Source: an uncultured Oscillospiraceae bacterium (lineage in GTDB: Bacteria > Bacillota > Clostridia > Oscillospirales > Acutalibacteraceae). Taken from it: a stretch of 11,822 bases of DNA. Positions 6,727-11,822 of this stretch are shown here, in pieces. Location: positions 1 to 11,822 of the forward strand of contig UQFO01000031.1 of assembly GCA_900540275.1 (NCBI GenBank), given 5' to 3'. Made by a program: the position numbers and the translations under genes. Under the pieces are notes generated by a model. That model was given only the letters and a program-made list of their open reading frames with translations, had not been told where the DNA came from and did no database searches. Each line of letters opens with the position of its first letter. Positions within the stretch are counted from its first letter, which is position 1.

Positions 6727-7680
6727 TTACGCCGCTCCCGCTGATTTGGATTTTTTCTGGACCGCGACCGCGAGGATAAGCACGGCGCCCGTCAGAATCA
6801 TCTGGTAGTAACGGCCCACGCCGATGAGGTCGAAGCCGTTGCTCAGGACGCTCATAATCAGCGCGCCGATAAGGCTTCCGACAACGCCGCCGACGCCGCC
6901 GTTTACGCTTGCGCCGCCAATGACGACGGCCGCGATGGCGTTGAGCTCAAGGCCCTGGCCTGCCATCGGCTGGCCGGAATCGAGGCGGGAAGCAAGGATG
7001 ATGCCTGCGACAGACGCCATGAGGCCGCTCAGCATATAAACGCCGACCTTCGTGCGCTTGACCGGGATACCGGCAAGGCGGGCCGCTTCTTCGTTGCCGC
7101 CGATGCCAAACACCGAAGAGCCGAACTTCGTTTTCTGCAAGGTAAAGTGCCCGATTAAATACATGAGTACGATGATGATAACGGGAACAGGCAGGAAGCC
7201 CAGGTTGCCGCGCCCGAAGATGTCAAAGCCGTCCGCAAGGCCGGAAACGGAACGCCCGCCGGTAAACGCGAGCGCCAAGCCGCTTGCGATGGTCATCAGG
7301 CCGAGCGTCGCGATGATGGGGGGGACGCTCAATCTGGAGATGATAATACCATTTAACGCGCCGATTATCAGGCCGACAAGCAGGCCGCCGATAACGCCCA
7401 TAAATACGTTCATGCCCATGTTGACCATCATGATGGCCGCAATCGTACCGGAGAGGGAAACGGTGGAACCGACCGAAAGGTCGATGCCGCCCGAAATAAT
7501 GACGAACGTCATGCCGACTGCCAGGATTGCGTTGATGGACGCCTGGCGCAAAATATTCATTGCGTTATAAAGCGTGGGGAAGTTTGAGCTGCCGAAGCAG
7601 AAGGCTATGCAGATGACCGCAAGGCCGATGAAAGCGACAAATTCCCGGCGCTTGATTAGGTTTTTAAGCTGGTTTTTCAT
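6727..7680 (-). CDS. Sugar ABC transporter permease, RbsC/XylH family
   Basis: A 317-residue very hydrophobic inner-membrane protein with about 8 to 10 predicted transmembrane segments, forming the channel of a CUT2-type monosaccharide importer as a homodimer. Family markers: GMTFVIISGGIDLSVGS (56-72), the cytoplasmic coupling stretch GGNEEAARLAGIPV (194-207) that touches the ATPase, and ELNAIAAVVIGGASVNGG (245-262). Basic N-terminus and C-terminus (QKKSKSAG) fit the cytoplasmic ends. The ATG at 7680 has GGAGG 8 bases upstream and overlaps the ATPase end by 17 bases, so the two are translationally coupled. Substrate is probably the operon's pentose; CUT2 permeases alone do not reveal which one. 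Confidence 0.92.
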   Translation of the reverse strand: MKNQLKNLIKRREFVAFIGLAVICIAFCFGSSNFPTLYNAMNILRQASINAILAVGMTFVIISGGIDLSVGSTVSLSGTIAAIMMVNMGMNVFMGVIGGLLVGLIIGALNGIIISRLSVPPIIATLGLMTIASGLALAFTGGRSVSGLADGFDIFGRGNLGFLPVPVIIIVLMYLIGHFTLQKTKFGSSVFGIGGNEEAARLAGIPVKRTKVGVYMLSGLMASVAGIILASRLDSGQPMAGQGLELNAIAAVVIGGASVNGGVGGVVGSLIGALIMSVLSNGFDLIGVGRYYQMILTGAVLILAVAVQKKSKSAGAA

Positions 7681-9172
7681 TCGAATCGCCTCCGGTAATG
7701 TAGTGCATGATTTCGTTGATATCTGTTTTATTCTGTTCCAGCTCGGCCGTGATGCGGCCCTTGTACATGGTGAGGATGCGGTTGCTTACCCGCAGGACCT
7801 CCTCAAGCTCGGAGGAGATGAAGATGACAGCCTTGCCGCTTTGAGCGAGCTGGCGGACCGCATCGAAAATCTCTTCCTTCGCGCCTACGTCTACGCCCCT
7901 GGTGGGTTCGTCGAGGATGAGGATATCGCAGTTGGCGCAGAGCCATTTCGCCAGTACGACCTTCTGCTGGTTGCCGCCGCTCAGGTTTAAGACGGGGAAT
8001 TCGGTGGACGGCGTTTTTATGCTAAGCGATTCGATGTGCCGTTTGGCTTCGTTTCGCTCTTTGTTGCTGTTTATAAAGATACCGCTTATAAAGCTTTTCA
8101 GGTTGACTATGGTGATGTTGCGCCTGATGTTGAGGTTCATGAAGAGCCCCTGCGCCTTCCGGCTTTCGGGCAGCAGCCCGATTTTACAGTCGATTGCATC
8201 CTTGGGCCGGTTGATATTTTTCTTTTCCCCGTTGACATACACCGTACCCGATTTCATACGGTCCGCTCCGAACAAGGCGCGCACAACCTCTGTGCGCCCC
8301 GCGCCGACAAGCCCCGCAATGCCGAGCACCTCGCCCTTTTTCAGGTCGAAGGAAATGTCGTGGATAAACTGGTTGGATATGTCTTTGACCGACAAAATCA
8401 GGCCGTCGTCGATTACGGGGTTTGGCGTGATTTCGTTGTTGATGTGCTCGCCTACCATCATCCTGATGATTTCCGGCTTGTCTACATCGCATGTATTTGC
8501 GGTGCCGACGACCGTACCGCCGCGCAGCACCGTCAGGCGGTTGCCGATGCGCGTTACCTCGTCGAGGCGGTGGGAGATATATATAATAGATACATTTCTT
8601 TTCTTTAAATCCTCTATGATTTCAAACAGGCGTTCGACCTCCTGTATTGTGAGCGTGGCCGTCGGCTCGTCCATGACGAGGATTTTCGCGTCGCACGCGA
8701 GCGCCTTGGCGATTTCCACCATCTGCTGCTGCGCGATGCTCAAATCACCGACCTTTGTGTAAACGTTCAGGTTCAAGTCGAACCGTTTGAGCAATTCCTT
8801 GGCCTGCGCGTACACCTTTTTCCAGTTGATGACGCCTGATTTGCCGTATACAGGCTCCATGCCGAAATAGATGTTCTTCGCAACGTCCAGGTCGGGCAGC
8901 AGCGTAAATTCCTGGTAGATGACCGCGATGCCCTTTTGCTTTGCGTCGTTCGGGTTTTTAAAGCGCTGCTTTTCCCCGAACAGCGTAATTTCGCCTTCGT
9001 CGGGCGGGTAGACGCCTGCCAGCGTTTTAATCAGGGTGGATTTTCCGGCCCCGTTGGCGCCGACCAGCGTGTGTATCTCGCCTTCGTTCAGGGTGAAATT
9101 CACGTTGTTGAGCGCAAGCACGCCGGGAAACCGCTTGACAACCCCTGTCATTTTTAAGATTTCTTTTGCCAT
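7664..9172 (-). CDS. Sugar ABC transporter ATP-binding protein, two-domain RbsA/XylG type
   Basis: A 502-residue CUT2 ATPase with two fused nucleotide-binding domains. Domain 1: Walker A GANGAGKS (38-45), an unusual signature LSIAQQQ (144-150), Walker B ILVMDEP (164-170) and the switch His in ISHRLDE (199-205). Domain 2: a degenerate Walker A, GLVGAGRTE (287-295, Lys replaced by Arg), a proper signature LSGGNQQ (397-403) and Walker B ILILDEP (417-423). The degenerate second site is normal for this family, where only one composite site is fully active. I choose the ATG at 9172 (MAKEIL), which has GGGGGTGA at the right distance, over an upstream in-frame ATG at 9220 that would put coding sequence through the hairpins of the gap. 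It is 69 bases after the binding-protein gene and overlaps the permease by 17 bases. Confidence 0.93.
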   Translation of the reverse strand: MAKEILKMTGVVKRFPGVLALNNVNFTLNEGEIHTLVGANGAGKSTLIKTLAGVYPPDEGEITLFGEKQRFKNPNDAKQKGIAVIYQEFTLLPDLDVAKNIYFGMEPVYGKSGVINWKKVYAQAKELLKRFDLNLNVYTKVGDLSIAQQQMVEIAKALACDAKILVMDEPTATLTIQEVERLFEIIEDLKKRNVSIIYISHRLDEVTRIGNRLTVLRGGTVVGTANTCDVDKPEIIRMMVGEHINNEITPNPVIDDGLILSVKDISNQFIHDISFDLKKGEVLGIAGLVGAGRTEVVRALFGADRMKSGTVYVNGEKKNINRPKDAIDCKIGLLPESRKAQGLFMNLNIRRNITIVNLKSFISGIFINSNKERNEAKRHIESLSIKTPSTEFPVLNLSGGNQQKVVLAKWLCANCDILILDEPTRGVDVGAKEEIFDAVRQLAQSGKAVIFISSELEEVLRVSNRILTMYKGRITAELEQNKTDINEIMHYITGGDSNEKPA

Positions 9173-9182
9173 ACCGTTTTCA

Positions 9183-9222
9183 CCCCCGGTTGCCGGGGGC
9201 ATGCCGGATGGCTCCGGCATGC
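9183..9222 (-). promoter_or_regulatory. Tandem hairpins between binding-protein and ATPase genes; one buries the ATPase ribosome site
   Basis: Two adjacent perfect hairpins. The first on the transcript is a 10-bp stem (arms 9213-9222 and 9199-9208, loop of 4). The second is a 7-bp stem CCCCCGG/CCGGGGG (9183-9189 and 9193-9199, loop of 3); the two share base 9199. The 3' arm of the second is the GGGGG of the ATPase Shine-Dalgarno, GGGGGTGA, so folding should hide it. Neither has a T run, so this is probably not a terminator but an mRNA stabiliser and translational damper, raising binding protein over ATPase. Confidence 0.7.
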
Positions 9223-9241
9223 GTCCCCAGTGTGTTGATGT

Positions 9242-10228
9242 TTACCAAGAGAATCCTGCCGCGTTGTCCTTCGAGAGCATCTCGAGGGGAACGTCGATGG
9301 TCTTGTCGACCGTTTCGCCGTTGTGCAGCTTGATTGCCGTCTGGATTCCGATTCTGCCCATTTCCGCGGGCTGCTGTGCGACGGAGCCGGCAACGATATC
9401 GCCCTCTGTGATGGCTTTGATAGCGTCTTCCATGCCGTCGATGCCGACCGCGATGACCTTAAAGTCCTTGCCTGCCGATTTGACTGCCGATTCCACCGCG
9501 ATGGAGCCGTAGTCGTTGACCGCGAGAACCGCGTCGAGGTCCGGATGTGCGGAAAGGATGTTGTCTGCCGCGTTTACGAACGCCGTTGTGGAGTTTTCGA
9601 CCGCGTTGATGTGCTGTACAATTTCGATATCCTTGTACTTTTTCAGCGCCGTCTCAAAGCCCGCGGCCCTGTCCTGGAAGGAGCTGATAGGAGGGCCGTC
9701 CAGGATAACGACCTTGCCCTTGCCGCCAAGCTTCTCCGCGATGAATTCGCCGCCCATTTCACCGGCCGCCTTGTTGTTGGAGGCGATGAACGAAGCGATA
9801 TCGCCGCCGTCGGCCATAACGTCAAGGCAGATGACGGGGATGCCCGCCGCGTTTGCCGCCTCGACAGCGGGAACAATCGCGCTGGATTCGACCGCGTTCA
9901 AGAGGATGACGTCAACCTTCTGTGCGATGAGGTTTTCCACGCTGCTAATCTGCTGTGCCGCGTTCAATTGCGCGTCGCTGATAACGACTTCGACGCCGGC
10001 CTTTTCGGCTTCTTCCTTTACGCCGCGCTGCATTGCCTCAAAGAAGGGGCTGTTGAGCGTCATGAACGTAACGCCGACTGTGATTTTGTCGCCTGAGCTT
10101 CCCGAAGAGCCGTCGGAAGAGGACGGTTTGTCCGAGCCCGCGCTTGAGGTGTCCCCACCTGTAGAGCATGCCGCGAACGAGAGTACCAGTACGAGTGCCA
10201 ACAGGACTGCCAACATTTTTTTCATCAT
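9242..10228 (-). CDS. Sugar-binding lipoprotein of the CUT2 ABC importer (RbsB-like, Peripla_BP_4)
   Basis: A 328-residue extracellular solute-binding lipoprotein that captures the sugar and hands it to the permease. The first 20 residues are a signal peptide (MMKK, hydrophobic stretch 5-18) ending in SFAAC; Cys21 is the expected lipid anchor. A Ser/Gly-rich linker (22-46) leads to the type-1 periplasmic-binding fold from about 49. By comparison with ribose-binding protein the ligand contacts include Asn59, Phe62 and Phe63 (LNSPFF), Asp136 (LDVMAD), Arg187 (QDRAAGF), Asn238/Asp239 (VNDYGS), Asp264 (GIDG) and Gln285 (VAQQP). The Arg that follows the Asp in ribose-binding protein is Val137 here, so the ligand is probably not simply ribose. 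The start at 10228 has GGAGG 9 bases upstream; an in-frame ATG at 10270 lacks one and would spoil the signal peptide. First structural gene of the operon. Confidence 0.93.
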   Translation of the reverse strand: MMKKMLAVLLALVLVLSFAACSTGGDTSSAGSDKPSSSDGSSGSSGDKITVGVTFMTLNSPFFEAMQRGVKEEAEKAGVEVVISDAQLNAAQQISSVENLIAQKVDVILLNAVESSAIVPAVEAANAAGIPVICLDVMADGGDIASFIASNNKAAGEMGGEFIAEKLGGKGKVVILDGPPISSFQDRAAGFETALKKYKDIEIVQHINAVENSTTAFVNAADNILSAHPDLDAVLAVNDYGSIAVESAVKSAGKDFKVIAVGIDGMEDAIKAITEGDIVAGSVAQQPAEMGRIGIQTAIKLHNGETVDKTIDVPLEMLSKDNAAGFSW

Positions 10229-10280
10229 GATTTTTTTCCTCCATTCCTTTAACAAGAAAATGATTGCCAATATTTAGCAA

Positions 10281-10300
10281 AAATGAAATCGATGTCATTT
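10281..10300. promoter_or_regulatory. LacI-family operator at the operon promoter
   Basis: AAATGAAATCGATGTCATTT is a near-perfect 20-bp palindrome with central ATCGAT (only the seventh base and its partner break symmetry). It matches 18 of 20 bases with the palindrome in front of the regulator gene. It overlaps the predicted -10 and start point of the operon, ideal for repression. It also fits the loose catabolite-repression (cre) pattern WTGNAANCGNWNNCW, so CcpA binding is an alternative. Confidence 0.75.
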
Positions 10301-10326
10301 TACGGCAAAAAATGAAACCGACTCAA
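10297..10326 (-). promoter_or_regulatory. Predicted sigma-A promoter of the transport/catabolic operon
   Basis: On the minus strand TTGAGT (10326-10321) is followed after 18 bases by TAAAAT (10302-10297), placing transcription start near 10290. The -35 overlaps the stop codon of the regulator gene. The -10 lies in the operator palindrome. The boxes are imperfect, but the co-location with the operator supports the call. Confidence 0.5.
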
Positions 10327-10329
10327 TTT
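10310..10329. promoter_or_regulatory. Possible degenerate second operator over the -35 element
   Basis: AAATGAAACCGACTCAATTT begins 29 bases from the first operator start. Its left half shares AAATGAA-CGA with the other two palindromes, but the right half is one base shorter and poorly matched. It covers the predicted -35 and the end of the regulator gene. Confidence 0.28.
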
Positions 10330-11345
10330 ACTGCATGGTTACGAACCCTTTGCGAGGATTCCCGAAGGACCAGCTCGACGGGGAGCAGGACCTCTTTTGC
10401 AGGCTCCTGTGAGCCCGCGATGCGGTCGAGCAGGAGGGACATCGCCGTGGTTCCCATTTCGTAGGTGGGCTGCCTGACCGCGGTAATCTGCGGCTGGCAG
10501 TACTGCATCCATTCCAAATCGTCGAATGCGGCAAGCCCGATGTCCTGCGGGACCTTCATGTTCAGTTCGGCGAGCGCCTTGAGCACGCCGAGCAAAATCA
10601 TGTTGTTCGCGGCGAAGATTGCGTCGCACCTTGCTTCCTTTACCAGCTCGATGGTGTTCTGGTAGCTGGTGTGCCCTAAGAAATCGCCGAATTTAATGAG
10701 CTTCTTATCGATGGGGAGCGCTGCTGTTTCGAGCGCCTGCTCATAGCCGTATAAGCGCTGGTAGCCGGTGGTGGAGATGTTCTGGCCGGATATGATGCCG
10801 ATGCGCTTGAAGCCTGATTCTATCAGTTTTGTGACGGCCTCAAAGCTGCCCTCGCGGTTTTGAACGAGCACGGTGTCGAACTTGCCCTTGTTTTCGCCCT
10901 CCGGCCTGCGGTCGACGAATACGATGGGCTTGCCGCCGGTTAAGGCGCTGTAGTCGTCCTTTGCGCCGGTACTGGCAAGAATCAGCCCGTCTACGCGCTT
11001 GCTGATGAGCGCCTGGATGTACTGCTTTTCCTTTTCGGCCTGTTCGTCTGTATTGCAGAGCATGATGTTGTAGCTTGCCTTGTTCGCCACATCCTCAATG
11101 CCGCGCACGACCGAGGTAAAGAAGGGGTTTAACACGTTCGATACAATCACTCCGATGGTCCTCGTCTCGTTGCTGCGAAGGCCCCGTGCCAGCTCGTTTG
11201 GCTGGTAGCCGAGCTCTTCCATCACACTTCTGACGCGCTGCGCCGTCGCTTCCTTGACAAGCGCGCTGTTATTGAGTACACGGGATACCGTGGTTTGTGA
11301 GACATTGGCTTTTTTTGCGACAATGCTGATGTTGATGTTTCCCAT
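10323..11345 (-). CDS. LacI-family transcriptional regulator of the sugar operon
   Basis: A 340-residue LacI/GalR repressor. The N-terminal helix-turn-helix covers about residues 5-25 (ISIVAKKANVSQTTVSRVLN), followed by the hinge helix NELARGLRS (50-58) that inserts into the minor groove at the operator centre, and a sugar-binding core from about 63 (RTIGVIVSNVLNPFF). Likely effector contacts are in FVDRRP (143-148) and AAFDDLEW (272-279). Start set by GGAG 7 bases before the ATG. It lies upstream of, and in the same direction as, the transporter, 94 bases away, with its own promoter. An operator immediately before its ribosome site suggests autoregulation, and a matching operator at the operon promoter suggests it represses the operon until the sugar or a metabolite is present. 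Confidence 0.93.
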   Translation of the reverse strand: MGNINISIVAKKANVSQTTVSRVLNNSALVKEATAQRVRSVMEELGYQPNELARGLRSNETRTIGVIVSNVLNPFFTSVVRGIEDVANKASYNIMLCNTDEQAEKEKQYIQALISKRVDGLILASTGAKDDYSALTGGKPIVFVDRRPEGENKGKFDTVLVQNREGSFEAVTKLIESGFKRIGIISGQNISTTGYQRLYGYEQALETAALPIDKKLIKFGDFLGHTSYQNTIELVKEARCDAIFAANNMILLGVLKALAELNMKVPQDIGLAAFDDLEWMQYCQPQITAVRQPTYEMGTTAMSLLLDRIAGSQEPAKEVLLPVELVLRESSQRVRNHAVN

Positions 11346-11356
11346 TTTTTTACTCC

Positions 11357-11376
11357 AATTGAAATCGATGCCATTT
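11357..11376. promoter_or_regulatory. LacI-family operator in the regulator's own leader
   Basis: AATTGAAATCGATGCCATTT differs at only two positions from the operon operator. It lies between the regulator promoter (start near 11404) and the GGAG ribosome site at 11353-11356, so a bound repressor would block elongation. The centre-to-centre distance to the operon operator is 1,076 bases, compatible with DNA looping. A cre site is an alternative reading. Confidence 0.72.
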
Positions 11377-11410
11377 TTGCCGACGAGTTCTTTCTCTTTT
11401 CGACATCCTC

Positions 11411-11439
11411 AGTATAGGCCTGCTTGTGAGATGTGTCAA
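11411..11439 (-). promoter_or_regulatory. Consensus sigma-A promoter of the LacI-family regulator gene
   Basis: On the minus strand a perfect TTGACA (11439-11434) is followed after exactly 17 bases by TATACT (11416-11411), five of six to consensus. The predicted start near 11404 leaves a leader of about 59 bases that contains the operator. Confidence 0.88.
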
Positions 11440-11573
11440 CTGTTTTTCACAATAAATTTTTTATTTGTGTGATTTGATAAAATAGAAGTGTGCGCTTTGT
11501 CGAAAAAGCAAGAATAAATTGGAAAAATATGCAAAAACCTCTTTTTTGCTTTGGCGTAAAACGCATTTTTGAT

Positions 11574-11614
11574 AAAAAAATATCAAGGGACATCCACGGT
11601 TCCCCTTGATATTT
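11574..11614 (-). terminator. Intrinsic terminator with no gene in the window to end
   Basis: A 12-bp perfect stem (AAATATCAAGGG at 11578-11589, CCCTTGATATTT at 11603-11614) with a 13-base loop. On the minus strand the 3' arm runs on into four more T, giving seven T in all. The transcript it ends would have to start to the right of 11614. The plus-strand tail is weaker. Confidence 0.75.
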
Positions 11615-11649
11615 CATCTGCTTATTTTATCAAATTTACATTTTTAATT

Positions 11650-11737
11650 AAAACGCACTGCTTTTTGTTTTTTGAAGCATCCTGCTTCTCTCTTTTATTT
11701 GAAACGTGCCGTTTCTTTTTATGAAGCATACTGCTTC
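11650..11737. repeat. Array of short hairpins with covarying stems and GNA triloops
   Basis: Three perfect 15-base hairpins at 11674-11688, 11701-11715 and 11723-11737 (GAAGCA-TCC-TGCTTC, GAAACG-TGC-CGTTTC, GAAGCA-TAC-TGCTTC), each with 6-bp arms and a 3-base loop, spaced 27 and 22 bases apart and separated by T-rich DNA. A decayed copy seems to lie at 11650-11666. Between copies two base pairs change together (G-C to A-T and A-T to G-C). On the minus strand the loops are GGA, GCA and GTA. Confidence 0.7.
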
Positions 11738-11771
11738 TTGGTTTTTTTGATAAAACTTTATATGTTCAATC

Positions 11772-11808
11772 AAAAGAGGAGAAACCGTTTCGGCGGTTTC
11801 CCTCTTTT
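11772..11808. terminator. Large hairpin, probable terminator for a gene beyond the right edge
   Basis: Arms AAAAGAGG-A-GAAACCG (11772-11787) and CGGTTTCCCTCTTTT (11794-11808) pair over 15 bp with a single bulged A and a 6-base loop. Both flanks provide a four-T tail, so it could act in either direction. No gene in the window adjoins it, so it most likely ends a minus-strand gene lying to the right of the window. Confidence 0.55.
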
Positions 11809-11822
11809 CAGGGCATCAGGGT

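Larger units (their letters stand above)
11440..11822. other. AT-rich intergenic region without a gene
   Basis: No reading frame with a plausible ribosome site was seen on either strand. The region holds an imperfect inverted repeat just upstream of the regulator promoter (11446-11468, CACAATAAA facing TTTATTTGTG), three copies of TTTGATAAAA (11473, 11568, 11746) and one inverted copy (11625), a minus-strand terminator, an array of mini-hairpins and a large hairpin near the right edge. Sequence is much more AT-rich than the genes. Confidence 0.75.

Noticed and set aside
7902..8762. A 286-codon frame antisense to the ABC ATPase
   Set aside because: It is the complement of a well-conserved ATPase gene, has no ribosome site or recognisable motif, and such frames are common opposite GC-rich genes.
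9323..10277. Two overlapping frames of about 250 codons antisense to the binding-protein gene
   Set aside because: The binding protein on the other strand has a signal peptide, lipobox and full fold signatures; the antisense frames have none and low-complexity composition.
11446..11468. The inverted repeat CACAATAAA / TTTATTTGTG as a Rex or CRP/FNR site
   Set aside because: The half-sites are in the opposite order to TGTGA-N6-TCACA and do not match the Rex motif, so no regulator can be assigned.
1..11822. tRNA, rRNA, CRISPR arrays, insertion sequences or phage genes
   Set aside because: No cloverleaf, spaced direct-repeat array, transposase or integrase signature was recognised on either strand.

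Overview
The window reads as chromosomal DNA of a Gram-positive anaerobe-type bacterium, most likely a Clostridia-class Firmicute of moderate-to-high GC. This is inferred from strong GGAGG ribosome sites, a consensus sigma-A promoter, a lipoprotein-type sugar-binding protein and the closest recognisable families (for example a YdaE-like D-lyxose isomerase). No genus can be named from sequence alone.

Layout. Left edge (1-225): a partial reading frame with a zinc-ribbon-like tail, then an intrinsic terminator. 226-780 (+): a RibD-C/DHFR-like reductase. It converges on a long minus-strand cluster, with a shared hairpin terminator at 763-793. In order of transcription the minus-strand cluster (11345 down to 814) is: LacI-family regulator, sugar-binding lipoprotein, two-domain sugar ABC ATPase, RbsC-type permease, M20 metallohydrolase, D-lyxose isomerase, M24-fold protein without metal ligands, DUF4432 mutarotase-like protein, xylulokinase. 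Right edge (11440-11822): an AT-rich stretch with no gene, packed with hairpins.

How it works together. The transporter should import a pentose or pentose-containing compound. The mutarotase-like protein may interconvert or bind its cyclic form, the isomerase would turn D-lyxose into D-xylulose, and xylulokinase would deliver D-xylulose 5-phosphate to the pentose phosphate pathway. No xylose isomerase is present, so D-lyxose (or D-mannose as a side substrate of the isomerase) is the natural candidate entry sugar. Two peptidase-fold enzymes (M20 and a creatinase-like M24) sit inside the sugar operon. This suggests the true substrate may be a conjugate in which a sugar is attached to an amino, amide or acyl group. 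That is inference.

Regulation. Two near-identical 20-bp palindromes with a central ATCGAT lie at the regulator promoter and at the predicted operon promoter, with a possible third half-conserved copy over the operon -35 element. Two hairpins between the binding-protein and ATPase genes, one of which buries the ATPase Shine-Dalgarno, and a terminator-like hairpin before the DUF4432 gene probably grade expression along the operon. The most unexplained structure is an array of short hairpins at 11650-11737 with covarying stems and GNA triloops on the minus strand.
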